From Sphingomonas sp. QA11 (GTDB lineage: Bacteria > Pseudomonadota > Alphaproteobacteria > Sphingomonadales > Sphingomonadaceae): 64,000 nt of DNA. The stretch lies in NCBI RefSeq assembly GCF_028473665.1, contig NZ_CP098774.1, positions 868,001 through 932,000 on the forward strand, in the 5' to 3' direction. The notes below the pieces were generated by a model that made no database searches, was not told where the DNA came from, and saw only the letters and a program-made list of their open reading frames with translations. Below, in pieces: positions 26,496 through 35,903 of this stretch. How positions within the stretch are numbered: position 1 is the first letter of the stretch; each line of letters starts with the position of its first letter. The position numbers and the translations under genes are program-made.

Positions 26496-28418
26496 ATGTC
26501 CACGCCCAATGCCCCCGATCGCTTCAATGAGGAGAAATCCACCTACACGCTCCGGGGCAGCGACGCGCCCGATCTGGAGACGGGCGTCGCGGCGATCCGC
26601 AACGTGCTGAAGACATTGCCCGCGCGTCCCGGCGTCTATCGCATGCAGGATGCCCGGGGCGACGTGCTCTATGTCGGCAAGGCCCGCGCGCTGAAGAGCC
26701 GGGTCAATAATTACACCCAGGTCGATCGCCTGCCGAAGCGGCTCCAGCGCATGGTCGCGCAGACCCGCTCGATGACGATCGTGACGACCAACAACGAGGC
26801 GGAGGCGCTGCTGCTCGAGGCGCAACTCATCAAGCGCTATCGCCCGGCCTACAACGTCCTGCTGCGCGACGACAAAAGCTTCCCCTTCATCCTGCTGCGC
26901 GCCGATCATGATTTCCCGCGCATCCAGAAGCATCGCGGCGCGCGCCGCGCCAAGGGCAATTATTACGGCCCCTTCGCCAGCGCCGGCTCGGTCAACAACA
27001 CGCTCAACGCGCTGCAGAAGCTGTTCCTGCTGCGGAGCTGCACCGACAGCTTCTTCAAGACCCGCGACCGGCCGTGCCTGCTCTACCAGATCAAGCGCTG
27101 CTCGGCGCCCTGCGTCGGCCGCGTCTCGAAGGAGGATTATGGCGAGCTCATCGCCGACGCGAAGGCGTTCCTCGCCGGCAAGTCGACCCAGGTGCAGACC
27201 AAGCTCGGCGGCCAGATGCAGGCAGCGGCCGAGAATATGGATTTCGAGCTGGCCGCGATCATCCGCGATCGGCTGAAGGCGCTCACCTTCATCCAGGGCA
27301 GCCAGGCGATCAACGCCGAGGGGGTAGGGGACGCCGACATCTTCGCGCTCGCCAACAAGAACGGCGTGATGGGCATCCAGGCCTTCTTCATCCGCGGCGG
27401 CCAGAACTGGGGCCATCGCAGCTTCTTCCCCGCCCACACCAACGACGTGCCCGAGGCGGAGGTGCTGGCGAGCTTCCTCACCCAATTCTACGAGGAGGTC
27501 CCGCCGCCGCGCGTCATCTTCGTCGACCGCGCGCTGGAAGAAACCGAGCTGCTGCAGGAGGCGTTCGCCGAGCGGGCAGGGGCGAAGGTCGCCATCTCCA
27601 TCCCCCAGCGCGGCACCCGCCGCCGCCTGCTCGATCAGGCGAAGCGCAATGCGGAGGAAGCGCTCGACCGCCGCCTCGCCGAAAGCACCACCCAGGCCAA
27701 GCTGCTGCGCGAAGTCGCCGACCTGTTCGACCTGGCCGAGCCGCCCGACCGGATCGAGATCTACGACAACAGCCATATCCAGGGCACCAACGCCCTCGGC
27801 GCGATGGTCGTCGCCGGGCCGGAGGGCTTCCGCAAGGGCCAGTATCGCAAGTTCAACATCAAGGACGCGAAGACCATCCCCGGCGACGATTTCGGCATGA
27901 TGCGCGAAGTCTTTAGCCGCCGCTTCGCCCGCGCCCAGGCGGAGGACCCCGATCGCGATGGCGGCGAATGGCCCGATCTGGTGCTGATCGACGGCGGCCG
28001 CGGCCAGCTCAACGCGGCCAAGGCCGTGCTTGAGGAACTCGGCATCGAGGATGTCTGCCTGGTCGGCGTCGCCAAGGGCCCGCATCACGGGCGGGACGGA
28101 CGAGAGGTCTTCCACTTGATGGACGGCCGCGAATTCATGCTGCCGGTCAACGCCCCGGTATTGTTCTACCTCCAGCGCCTGCGCGACGAAGTCCACCGTT
28201 TCGCCATCGGCGCCCACCGGGCAAAGCGCGCAAAGGCGATCGGCGCGAGCCCGCTGGATGAGGTTCCGGGTATCGGCCCGGCGCGGAAGAAGGCGTTGCT
28301 GATGCACTTCGGCACGGGCCGGGCGGTGCGCAATGCGAGCCTGGAGGATTTGCAGAAGGCGCCGGGGGTGTCAGCGACCGTGGCGCGGCAGGTTTATGAT
28401 TTTTATCATGGGCGGTAG
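26496..28418 (+). CDS. uvrC: Excinuclease ABC subunit C
   Basis: The dual-incision nuclease of nucleotide-excision repair, 640 residues. The N-terminal GIY-YIG domain (PGVYRMQDARGDVLYVGKA, about 46-65) cuts 3' of the lesion. A UVR motif follows (about 235-255), then the RNase H-like domain (EIYDNSHIQG, DLVLIDGGRGQLNAA) for the 5' cut and the C-terminal helix-hairpin-helix pair (LDEVPGIGPARKKALLMHFG). GGAGG lies 8 nt before ATG 26496. Confidence 0.97.
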   Translation: MSTPNAPDRFNEEKSTYTLRGSDAPDLETGVAAIRNVLKTLPARPGVYRMQDARGDVLYVGKARALKSRVNNYTQVDRLPKRLQRMVAQTRSMTIVTTNNEAEALLLEAQLIKRYRPAYNVLLRDDKSFPFILLRADHDFPRIQKHRGARRAKGNYYGPFASAGSVNNTLNALQKLFLLRSCTDSFFKTRDRPCLLYQIKRCSAPCVGRVSKEDYGELIADAKAFLAGKSTQVQTKLGGQMQAAAENMDFELAAIIRDRLKALTFIQGSQAINAEGVGDADIFALANKNGVMGIQAFFIRGGQNWGHRSFFPAHTNDVPEAEVLASFLTQFYEEVPPPRVIFVDRALEETELLQEAFAERAGAKVAISIPQRGTRRRLLDQAKRNAEEALDRRLAESTTQAKLLREVADLFDLAEPPDRIEIYDNSHIQGTNALGAMVVAGPEGFRKGQYRKFNIKDAKTIPGDDFGMMREVFSRRFARAQAEDPDRDGGEWPDLVLIDGGRGQLNAAKAVLEELGIEDVCLVGVAKGPHHGRDGREVFHLMDGREFMLPVNAPVLFYLQRLRDEVHRFAIGAHRAKRAKAIGASPLDEVPGIGPARKKALLMHFGTGRAVRNASLEDLQKAPGVSATVARQVYDFYHGR

Positions 28419-29219
28419 GGGGAGGGGGCGCTTCCTCGGCGAAGGCCAATACGTGCTAAGCAAAAGAAGAGCACCTCGGATCAACACCTTAAGGTTACCC
28501 TAGACTTGTTCCAAGGGCGACCGGGCCACATGAACTGCTTCTCAACCTTCGCGACATCAAGCGCCCAGCCAGTCCATCTCGGCGTCATCCACCGCCGCGA
28601 AAACACCAATCTGAGGGACCTTTCAATTTCACCCTCTCGTCCGCTCGCCGTGTGAGCGGTGCAGAGGTTGGCGGCATCGCCCCATCTCAGATCCCTTACG
28701 TGAAGGCCTAAGCTGGTGGAGAGGGCATGGCGCGAGGATAGTCCGCGAAGCCAACGGCGTTGAGGCGGCTACGGTCACGCGCTCTGCGATCGTGCCCCCG
28801 ATGTCGCGCCAGTGGAAAGGGAAATGGCAACGAACCGCATAAAGGATTCGTTATATGTTCGCGCGATCGGTCCTCGAATGTTCTCCTTCGAGCTTAAATC
28901 GGTGCCTCAAATGGCCCTATAATGCCCTGTAATGCCCCAGGAGAGAGATTCGGGGGTGTCGGCAGGCTCAGGGGCACTTTGGCCAAAGCGCGCCCCTACG
29001 ACGCTTGAAAGTCGATTTGCCATTGTGGCGGCGAGTCGTTTCGAGTAGACGCAAGAAAGGGCCGGGAGCGCGAACTCCCGACCCCACTTGAAAATGCAAC
29101 GATCCCGAAGGTTCGTTGGCTGCGATCGCGTCGAAGCCTATACGCTTACCGTGTTGAACCGTCAACGTCCTTCGGGGAATTACCCGAAAGGACCATCGCG
29201 ATGATCACCTAGATAATTA
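28419..29219. other. Gene-free stretch at the edge of the accessory region
   Basis: About 800 bp with no ORF I can support on either strand. Codon structure is broken by stops in all frames and base composition is less GC-rich than the flanks. The stretch contains short echoes such as two near-copies of ATAATGCCCTG at about 28918-28938. It probably represents decayed mobile DNA. No tRNA or attachment site was recognised. Confidence 0.5.
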
Positions 29220-29447
29220 TCAGAACCGGCGTACAGCGCGCGTTACATTCTGTACGAATGTCGCGAGCGCCGCGAACGGACCAAACCCATTTGGTATGGT
29301 GGCAATTAGCTCGCCTTCAACTCGACCAAGCGCCAGCTTGCCGAGGCGATCCCGCGCATCTGAGAAGCTTTCAGCCATAATGCTGACGTTCCACTCGCTG
29401 CCGCCATGCTGGTAGGCAACTAAGAACGGTTTCATCTCGTTTTGCAT
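29220..29447 (-). CDS. Small protein of unknown function
   Basis: A 75-residue soluble protein (MKPFLVAYQHGGSEWNVSIM core, then FSDARDRLGKLALGRVEGEL). It resembles short orphan proteins that occur in mobile regions of sphingomonads, but I cannot assign a family. GGAG lies about 9 nt before ATG 29447, with ATG 29432 as an alternative. It is divergent from the DUF1508 gene with only 14 bp between starts. Confidence 0.6.
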   Translation of the reverse strand: MQNEMKPFLVAYQHGGSEWNVSIMAESFSDARDRLGKLALGRVEGELIATIPNGFGPFAALATFVQNVTRAVRRF

Positions 29448-29461
29448 AAAGGCTAACTCCA

Positions 29462-29635
29462 ATGAGCGTTTCTTATTACAACCTCTACCAAGACACCCAG
29501 CGCCTGTGGCGCTGGAAGTACGTCGCATCCAACGGCAAGACGATCGCCGTTTCGAGCGAATCTTACTACGCCAAGAGCGATGCGCAACACGGCATCGACC
29601 TCATGAAAAACTCCAAGCTGGACCCCGTGGTCTGA
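29462..29635 (+). CDS. DUF1508 (YegP-like) small protein
   Basis: A 57-residue protein made of one DUF1508 unit: YYNLYQDTQRLWRWKYVASN, GKTIAVSSESY and the closing GIDLMKNS. DUF1508/YegP domains are small beta-sheet modules of unknown role, found singly or in pairs. AAAGG lies about 9 nt upstream of the ATG. The single-copy form sits beside another orphan gene in a decayed region, suggesting mobile origin. Confidence 0.8.
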   Translation: MSVSYYNLYQDTQRLWRWKYVASNGKTIAVSSESYYAKSDAQHGIDLMKNSKLDPVV

Positions 29636-29860
29636 GCGGCTGGCGCGCCGTGCGATGGCGCGCCAGTTCTCACAACTGCCAGAACCCGCCTCGCCCTCGA
29701 TGAAACGCGCTAACCCTAGCTCGCACTGTCGCCTAGGCGCGCACGCGACACGTCTTCCCATAGTTTCGAGGGTGATTGAATCGACCGCCAGTCCGCGCTC
29801 TACGGCATCCTTTGCCGATCCCGCACGGTCGTCGGCCCGCGAGTAGTGCGTAGATTGCGT

Positions 29861-29930
29861 TGACAGTGCATTTAATCGCTTGATCAAATGCCACCGATCC
29901 TTCTGTCTCGCTGGATTGAATGCACTGTCA
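29861..29930. repeat. MITE-like inverted-repeat element, copy 1
   Basis: TGACAGTGCATTTAAT (29861-29876) and ATTGAATGCACTGTCA (29915-29930) are inverted copies with one mismatch, enclosing 38 bp. The surrounding 29854-29940 is alignable to 31587-31665. The right flank carries an exact 15-bp tandem duplication (TGTCACCGTAATTTC at 29926-29940 and 29941-29955). Confidence 0.65.
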
Positions 29931-29955
29931 CCGTAATTTCTGTCACCGTAATTTC

Positions 29956-30307
29956 GCCTCGGCTGCGACAGAGACAATGATCTGGCCCCCCTTTTTCGGT
30001 CGCAGCCTGCTGGTGCGCTCGGATGGAAGTGCTGTCGATCATCTGGATCTCGCCGTCGTGCGCCGCGCTGATGGAGCCCATGAGCCGGTCCCACACGCCC
30101 GCCGTCCGCCATCGGTTGAAGCGATTGTAGCAGGTCGTGCGCGGCATAACGCTCGGGCAGGTCGCGCCACGGTGCTCCCGATCGCAGCACCCAGAAGATG
30201 CCGTTCAGCACGCGGCGATCATCGACGCGCGGAACCCCTCGCGGTTTGTTGGGCAGTAGCGGCTCGATCACGCGCCACTCGAAGTCGGTTAGATCATATC
30301 GGCTCAT
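29956..30307 (-). pseudogene. IS5-family (IS427-like) transposase remnant
   Basis: The N-terminal half of an IS5-family transposase: MSRYDLTDFEWRVIEPLLP, SGAPWRDLPERY, then a frameshift near 30147 (the expected GP codons are damaged) after which PRTTCYNRFNRWR and MIDSTSIRAHQQA continue in another frame to GPDHCL. The DDE domain and the rest are missing, with the break at the tandem 15-bp repeat. A GAGCCGAT-like terminus and the sequence ATTCCAATCCTGAATCAG at 30306-30323 may be the left IS end. It is non-functional. Confidence 0.85.
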
Positions 30308-30597
30308 TCCAATCCTGAATCAGCATGGCAACCCGAAGGGAAGCCCACACCGTTCAAACTTGAAAGCATCAGTGCTATACCGTCGATGCGGCGGGGGGAC
30401 GGACACCTCGCAAGAGGCACCAGAGGGTAATGCTGACCGCGCCCAGGGTCTTGGGCACCGTCTGCGTAATAGTCAGACGCAGACCTTAGCCCCGCCGTAC
30501 CACCCGGCCGCCCCGTTTATGGGTTCACGACCTAGACGAAGCCGTATCGACGGCTCGTACCCAGGGACCCTCATCGCGATAGGCTTGCACGTCTCCT

Positions 30598-31536
30598 TCA
30601 ATTATCGGATTGATGCTGACGTCGTATCGCTTCTACGCTGGCGTAATAGTCGCCGAGCAACCCAAACCGATCCAGCATTCGAAGTGGATTCCCCATCGCC
30701 GCATTCCGCTCCTGGGCCTCCGTTATGCTACACCACGGGCAACGCGAGGCATCAGCCGACACCGGCTCGGAGCATGAGCTGCAAGTGTTGTCGGCAAGCG
30801 CGATCCCTCCGCCGTCGAATACTGCAGCTTCGCCATTGCGATTGAGGAAAAACGGCTGAGCGGTCGATTTACCAATGACTGTCGAATGCCACGCTAGGTC
30901 ATTTGTATCGGCGATTTCCAAACTCAGCTTCTTCGCTTCATCCGATATATTCTTTCCAACAATGATTGATGACACGCAAGTAATCGGAATAAAGAGGATC
31001 TGGTTGAGGCCAACGGCCTCGCAGTACTGGCTGTCATCAACAAGCCGACATTCTTGCTCGTAGCTCCACGAAGTGTGCTTTGAAAAATACGCCTCTGACA
31101 GCACCGCCGCCTGTAGCCCGACCGCATGCCGTGGCTTCTTGGTTCCCGCGGCCATCTCTAAAAAGCGCGCGATCTTGTCGTCAGGCTTATCCTTGTACAT
31201 CACGTCTCTAACGGCGAGATCCGTAAACGCGGTTTGAAGTTCATCTGCATCGAACTCCAAAATGAAGCCTGAGTGGTTCGCGCCGTAATGCGCCCACATA
31301 GGCGTAACGGTCGGCGACAGCGAGAAACATGTGGTCGGATGCTGTAGCAATTCTTGGATAATATCGCGATAGGTTGCGAGCAGTTCAGGCTCCAGCGTCA
31401 GGTCTACTCCAAGAAAAAGTTCATACGGATCGTTATAGTCCTTCGGAAGAGAGCATTTTACCCCACAAAATCCTTCCCGCAAAAATGCTAATTTAAGAAC
31501 ATCGCTTGAGAAGTATTTATAAATTTTCTTCGTCAT
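30598..31536 (-). CDS. DUF2971 domain protein with C-terminal zinc ribbon
   Basis: A 312-residue soluble protein. The N-terminal part (KIYKYFSSDVLKLAFLREG, CSLPKDYNDPYEL, MWAHYGANHSGFILEFD) is the DUF2971 pattern. A C-terminal CSSC-x9-CPWC zinc ribbon lies at about 253-270. DUF2971 genes are frequent in genomic islands and defence loci, but their biochemical role is not established. Codon use is less GC-rich than the chromosome, suggesting acquisition. It is bracketed by the two inverted-repeat elements. The C-terminal ribbon is unusual and could bind nucleic acid. Confidence 0.85.
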   Translation of the reverse strand: MTKKIYKYFSSDVLKLAFLREGFCGVKCSLPKDYNDPYELFLGVDLTLEPELLATYRDIIQELLQHPTTCFSLSPTVTPMWAHYGANHSGFILEFDADELQTAFTDLAVRDVMYKDKPDDKIARFLEMAAGTKKPRHAVGLQAAVLSEAYFSKHTSWSYEQECRLVDDSQYCEAVGLNQILFIPITCVSSIIVGKNISDEAKKLSLEIADTNDLAWHSTVIGKSTAQPFFLNRNGEAAVFDGGGIALADNTCSSCSEPVSADASRCPWCSITEAQERNAAMGNPLRMLDRFGLLGDYYASVEAIRRQHQSDN

Positions 31537-31586
31537 GTCGCCGACCGTTGATCGTCTGATACATGGTAGAATAATAGCACATTGAA

Positions 31587-31665
31587 ATTGCGACGGCAGT
31601 ACATTTAATGCCTGGCCAATGCCATCGGCCCTCCTATCGGCGAATGCACTGTCGCCGTTATTCCC
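31587..31665. repeat. MITE-like inverted-repeat element, copy 2
   Basis: Diverged second copy of 29854-29940: ATTGCG, CAGTACATTTAAT, AATGCCATCG and GAATGCACTGTCGCCGT align in order. The ends again form an imperfect inverted repeat. It lies 1.7 kb from copy 1 in the same orientation and abuts a glycerol-kinase fragment. Confidence 0.6.
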
Positions 31666-31746
31666 GGGGGCGAGCGGCTCGCCGGTGGTCCTGTCCCAGA
31701 ATACGAGCGTCTCGCGCTGGTTGGTGATCCCGATCGCGGCGATCCT
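31663..31746 (-). pseudogene. Glycerol kinase (glpK) fragment
   Basis: About 28 codons in frame read RIAAIGITNQRETLVFWDRT followed by TGEPLAP, a conserved N-terminal segment of FGGY-family glycerol kinase. Sequence before and after is not glpK, so this is a scrap left by deletion, joined to the inverted-repeat element on one side. Confidence 0.75.
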
Positions 31747-31821
31747 GGGTAATCGGCAAGATCTTTCCCATGAGGGCAGGCTTGACCAGGGCAGGGCGGA
31801 GCGGAAGCCCGGGCGCCGCGT

Positions 31822-33204
31822 TTAATCCCGCGCGCGCTGCTCCGTCACCTGAATCGCGGTCTCGACCATGCAATTGTCGACGAAGTCGTTGAGGAACACG
31901 AGCAAGTGATCGGGCGACAGTCGCTTGGCGGCGTGCTCGCGCAGCCAGGGATTGGTCGCGGCATCCATCACCGCCTTGGTCGCCAGCAGGGGCGAGGACG
32001 CATCGCTCGTCGTGACGACCGAGGCCGCGACGACCGCACCGATCTTGGTCGCCGTCGCCTGCATCTGCATCACGACATGGTTGGCATTCGCCGGCATGTC
32101 GCGCTTCATGCCTTCAAAGGCTTTGATGATGGGGGCCGGCCTCAACGTGGCATAGGCCCCGCTCCAGCTGTTGTAGAAGCGCGACCCGTTGTCGATCGTG
32201 TTCGTGAAGATCAGGCGGGTATTGTCGCGTATCAGCGCATCATAGCTCCTGTCGAGATCGGTGGACATGCCGACATCGATCCGCCAGGGCGGCTTGACCC
32301 TGGCGATCGCGGTAGTGAGCGCCTCCCGCGCGAAAAAGTCGTTGGGTCTCATCGCGTCGGCTGCGAAGCCCTGGGTGTTGGGGTTGACCACCACGATCTC
32401 GCCGGGATTGGCCTCGAGCCAGCGCAGCACGTCCACCAGGAAATCCACATAGGGATAGCCGGGGACCAGGCCGTGCTGGTGGTAGAGCGTGTTCCCGAAG
32501 AAAGGGCGGATCGCGGGATGCATCCAGCCGGGGCGAAAATCGAAATAGCGGGTACCGATGTCCAGCTGCGTGCGGATATCGTCCTTCTGCGTCATCGCGA
32601 GATTGGCGATGGCGCGCGGCCCGAGCAGGGCGGCGGCCACGCCCATATGCGCGCCGAGCGCGATGACGAACGCGGGATTGTGCAGCACTTTCCGCACCGC
32701 GCGCATGTCGAACATGCCGGCATCATGGGAACCGGGCAGTGCGAATCGGGAGAAGGGCCCGCGCGCGACGCGCGGATTGCGCTTCGCGAGATCACCCATC
32801 CAGCGCCGCTGATCGCGCGTCGCATAGACGTAAAGTTGATGCTGGTTGGTCATCCCCGAGACCTTGCCCGATCCCGCGTCGTAGAGGCCCCAGCAGACGG
32901 TCGGGCTACCGATCCGCGGCGGCGTCTTGAACATGGTGTGCATCGTGCCGGTCTTGAGGTTGCCGTCGAGCGAGCTGATGTTCTGCCAATGCCTTATCAT
33001 GTCCTGGCCGCGGTAAAGCGTGACCCATTCGAGCCTGCCGGTGTAGTTGAACGGATCGGGGATGTTGGACGACTGGACCTGGAAGTTGTTGCGCTTGAAA
33101 TTGGCTTCGGGGCCGTGTGAACGCGGGATGTTCGGCACGCCCAGGCCGATACGGAGATCCTCCGAATCCGAATAAAGATAATAATCGATTCCCTTCGCGA
33201 CCAT
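31822..33204 (-). CDS. PI-PLC X-like phosphodiesterase, no signal peptide
   Basis: A 460-residue protein. The central part (about 160-330) has FALPGSHDAGMFD, DIRTQLDIGTRYFDFRPGW and a second histidine in YHQHG, the TIM-barrel PI-PLC X pattern with both catalytic histidines. The N-terminal ~150 residues (IDYYLYSDSEDLRIGLGVPN) are of unknown type. No signal peptide or membrane helix is visible, unlike the secreted enzyme at 62547-63758. AAAGGAAAAG lies before ATG 33204, which is preferred over 33240. Substrate unknown; phosphatidylinositol is rare in bacteria. Confidence 0.8.
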   Translation of the reverse strand: MVAKGIDYYLYSDSEDLRIGLGVPNIPRSHGPEANFKRNNFQVQSSNIPDPFNYTGRLEWVTLYRGQDMIRHWQNISSLDGNLKTGTMHTMFKTPPRIGSPTVCWGLYDAGSGKVSGMTNQHQLYVYATRDQRRWMGDLAKRNPRVARGPFSRFALPGSHDAGMFDMRAVRKVLHNPAFVIALGAHMGVAAALLGPRAIANLAMTQKDDIRTQLDIGTRYFDFRPGWMHPAIRPFFGNTLYHQHGLVPGYPYVDFLVDVLRWLEANPGEIVVVNPNTQGFAADAMRPNDFFAREALTTAIARVKPPWRIDVGMSTDLDRSYDALIRDNTRLIFTNTIDNGSRFYNSWSGAYATLRPAPIIKAFEGMKRDMPANANHVVMQMQATATKIGAVVAASVVTTSDASSPLLATKAVMDAATNPWLREHAAKRLSPDHLLVFLNDFVDNCMVETAIQVTEQRARD

Positions 33205-33453
33205 GATCTTTTCCTTTCGCCGATACAGATCGTTTCGCACACGAAACCTGAATCTGGAAGTCGATTAAACAGTTATCGAAGAATTATTCTAGAAAGCGAA
33301 ACAACCATCGTGGCTACGGCGGGGTTGACGACCATTTTGGTTAGTTCGATCCGTTCATCGACTGTGTAACTCGAGGCGATCTGAAGTTCCGTTGCGCATG
33401 TCGACAGAGTATTCCGGGAGCGGAATACTAAATCATCAGCAGAGCCAATTACC

Positions 33454-33807
33454 TCACGTAATCGCACCATTGCGCCTGATCGGATTTTCCCGCTCCAACG
33501 CAATCCGCTTCGCGATCTCCCGGTTCAGCCCTGTGGGATGCTCGGCAAAGGCCCGCGGCGTCATCCCCGTGAAATGCTTGATCTCCCGCGTCACACGCGA
33601 CTGGCTGTAGAAACCCTCTTCCAGCATCTCGTTGAGCTCAGGGTCGCGATGCATCATCGCCACCGCCCCGCGCAGCGCGCGGTATTTGCGGGCCAGCACC
33701 TTGGACGGCGGCCCGAAATAGCGTTTGCAGCCGCGCTGGACCTGCCGCAGCGACAGGCCGGTCAGCGCAACCAGGTCGTTGATGTCGGGCGGGACGGCAC
33801 AGCCTCG
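33454..33807 (-). pseudogene. Truncated AraC-family regulator
   Basis: The C-terminal DNA-binding part of an AraC/XylS regulator. LVALTGLSLRQVQRGCKRYF is the first helix-turn-helix and SRVTREIKHFTGMTPRAFAE the second. A stop codon (33808-33810) lies immediately upstream of the conserved part, and no sensor domain precedes it. This is a 5'-truncated gene rather than a short natural regulator, though a start inside it (MLARKYRA) cannot be excluded. Confidence 0.75.
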
Positions 33808-33824
33808 TCAATCACCGTCCTGGC

Positions 33825-34631
33825 TCAAGAACACCACAGTTCCATTTTGCGCAGCTGCGGTTTTGCGCACGCACCCGGCGGCAGGGGAAGCGGCCGGCCG
33901 GGGCGCCACAAGCCAAGCCGTTGCTGGATGGCGGGCATCTCGGAATCGATCACGCGCAACGGGTTGCCATCGTCGTACCGCGTCGCGCTACGATAGCGCA
34001 GCACTGGATGATATGTGGCGGCCGGCCCCGCGCGGTTGACAGTGATCCAGTATCCAAACGGGGCATTCCCGGTCGGTTCGGCCGAAATGATCGCCCCGCG
34101 CAGTGGTCCGCTGGCCATGTAGCGGATTTCCTGGTTGTTATTGTGTCCGGTGAGGTGCCGATAGGCGTCGATGAAGCGATCACTGGCGCGACCATATTTC
34201 AGCATGCGCGTGCCGTTGATGCTGTCGCCGTCACCGCTGGGGAGGCTGGAGATCTGCAGGAGCAGGAACGGCCGTCCGCCCTCTCGCGGGTACACAATCT
34301 CCGCCTTGTCCAGAAAATGCGGGTCCGAATACAGATTTACCTCGCCGCCGATCGACAATGCATGATGGAAGTCGGCCTGGCATGTCTTGCCGCTGTCATT
34401 GGTCAGGCACAGCTTGATCTCGCCTGGCTGCATGTCGCGCGGATCGACTATCTCAATGTTTACGTCGCGACCTTGTGTGGTGACGAAACGCCAGGGCGTT
34501 CGTGTCGCGAATGATTTCGCCAGGTTGATCGAGGCGATAACCTTGTCGGGCGCAGGCGCGTCGGCGGCAGCAGCACTGGCAGCCAGAGCGATGGCGACGG
34601 CGAAGGTTGGGAGGGCGTAGCGAGCAGGCAT
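33825..34631 (-). CDS. Exported protein of unknown function
   Basis: A 268-residue protein with a signal peptide (RYALPTFAVAIALAASAAAA). The mature part is polar with ICLTN..CQADFHHAL, LLLQISSLPSGDGDSING and YRHLTGHNN segments and a C-terminal Pro/Cys-rich end (CAKPQLRKMELWCS, possible disulfide). I do not recognise a family. GGGGTG lies 6 nt before ATG 34631, which decides the start against the GTG at 34637. Confidence 0.75.
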   Translation of the reverse strand: MPARYALPTFAVAIALAASAAAADAPAPDKVIASINLAKSFATRTPWRFVTTQGRDVNIEIVDPRDMQPGEIKLCLTNDSGKTCQADFHHALSIGGEVNLYSDPHFLDKAEIVYPREGGRPFLLLQISSLPSGDGDSINGTRMLKYGRASDRFIDAYRHLTGHNNNQEIRYMASGPLRGAIISAEPTGNAPFGYWITVNRAGPAATYHPVLRYRSATRYDDGNPLRVIDSEMPAIQQRLGLWRPGRPLPLPPGACAKPQLRKMELWCS

Positions 34632-34637
34632 CGTCAC

Positions 34638-35024
34638 CCCGGGGTGATGTTGGCCGCTCCTTCATAGCCCGATTTGAGGCAGGTCGCGAGAGGATCGACA
34701 TATTGCCGGAAAGAAAACGACTGCTTTCAGGATTGGCCTACTCACCGCCATATGACCGCCATTGGGCGCAAAGCCGCGCGACAGCCGGCGGTCAGCACCG
34801 GCCATTCTGGGTATGGGCACCGCGAAGATCTGCCGCCGACAGGCTGTCCGTTCGCCCGGGCAAGAGCGCTGGTCACCGCCGCGCTCTACTTCGGCTCATC
34901 GCGCCCCACGCCCGAACCACCCGCTCTGCATAGGGCCGCCCCGGTTCCGTTCATCTGCGGGAAAGCTTTACCCGAACACCCAAGGCCCATGGGGCGGGGG
35001 CTGTGTTTAGAGGAGGTAGCCTCA
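34638..35024. other. Divergent intergenic region
   Basis: Nearly 390 bp between two divergent exported-protein genes. No ORF with gene-like codon use. It contains GGGCGCAAAGCCGCGCGACA at about 34765-34784, a motif that recurs with one change near 51129, so part of it is a repeat. Confidence 0.45.
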
Positions 35025-35903
35025 ATGCGTATCATTTCGAAAAAGCCGGATGTTCGCGTCCTGCTCGCCATGCTTGCCGTGTCCGTATCGGGCGGCGCGG
35101 TCGCGCAGGAGCAGGGCGCGCCCAATCCCGATGTCGTCGTGCAAGGGCCCGCCCCGGTGGCGATGACCGAAGGGCCCGAGGTCAAGGGCATCATCGCCGC
35201 GCGCCATGGCGACACGATGAAGGTCAGGACCGCCGACGGCACGATCACGACCATCGCCGTCAACGATTCGACCCGGATCAGGGCCGGCGGCGGGCTGTTC
35301 GGCGGCAACCAGAAGCTCGCCGCGGATTCGCTGCTCAACGGGCTGCCGGTCACCGTCAGGACGCTGCAGGCGCAGGACGGGCAACCGGGCGGTGACCTGG
35401 TGGCGAGCCAGATCAGCCTGCGCAGGAATGATTTGAAGACCGCGACCATGATCCGGAACGGAACCGACCAGCGCTTCGATGAACAGACCGCGGCGACCGA
35501 GGCACTGCGCGGCCGCATGGGCGACATCGACAAATATAACATCAAGGGCACGACGAACGTTCACTTCGATGTCGGCCGGTCGGATCTCTCGGCTCAGGAC
35601 AAGGCCCAGCTTTGCTCCACCGCAAGCTCCGCCGAACACACCGACAACGCCCTGATGCTGGTGGTCGGCTACACCGATTCGACCGGCGGGGACGATCTCA
35701 ACCAGGAGCTTAGCGAGAAGCGCGCCAATCGGGTCATCAACTATCTGCAACAGGCGTGCGGCTGGAAACCCTATCGCATGCTGACCCCGACGGGCATGGC
35801 CAAGGCGGACCCGCTGGCAAGCAACGATACGCCGCAAGGCAAGGCGCAGAATCGCCGCGTCGCGGTGAATATCCTGGTCAGCAAGAGCGTCGACGGTCTG
35901 TGA
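35025..35903 (+). CDS. OmpA-family outer-membrane protein
   Basis: A 292-residue exported protein. A signal peptide (VLLAMLAVSVSGGAVAQ) is followed by a beta-rich middle domain (EVKGIIAARHGDTMKVRTAD) and an OmpA C-terminal peptidoglycan-binding domain. The latter has NVHFDVGRSDLSAQDK, VVGYTDSTGGDDLNQELSEK and the closing NRRVAVNI. It may bind peptidoglycan non-covalently. The ATG at 35025 has an excellent AGGAGG upstream; the longer ORF starts are spurious. It is a stand-alone gene divergent from the 33825 gene. Confidence 0.9.
   Translation: MRIISKKPDVRVLLAMLAVSVSGGAVAQEQGAPNPDVVVQGPAPVAMTEGPEVKGIIAARHGDTMKVRTADGTITTIAVNDSTRIRAGGGLFGGNQKLAADSLLNGLPVTVRTLQAQDGQPGGDLVASQISLRRNDLKTATMIRNGTDQRFDEQTAATEALRGRMGDIDKYNIKGTTNVHFDVGRSDLSAQDKAQLCSTASSAEHTDNALMLVVGYTDSTGGDDLNQELSEKRANRVINYLQQACGWKPYRMLTPTGMAKADPLASNDTPQGKAQNRRVAVNILVSKSVDGL

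Noticed and set aside
28824..28922. 32-residue plus ORF (MATNRIKDSL...)
   Set aside because: Has an AAAGGG upstream but no family, no neighbours and sits in decayed DNA; too weak to call.
28968..29165. 65-residue minus ORF and a GGGAGCGCGAACTCCC hairpin
   Set aside because: I considered a small RNA or tRNA-like structure here, but no cloverleaf or anticodon arm can be drawn.
29453..29880. C-terminal extension of the transposase frame
   Set aside because: After the break near 29956 the frame runs through the inverted-repeat element and over the DUF1508 gene; it has no transposase homology.
31619..31873. Short ORFs over the glpK fragment
   Set aside because: Shadow frames; the only recognisable coding sequence there is the 28-codon glycerol-kinase scrap.
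33273..33503. 76-residue minus ORF between the PI-PLC gene and the AraC remnant
   Set aside because: Overlaps the AraC remnant in another frame, with no ribosome-binding site or known family.
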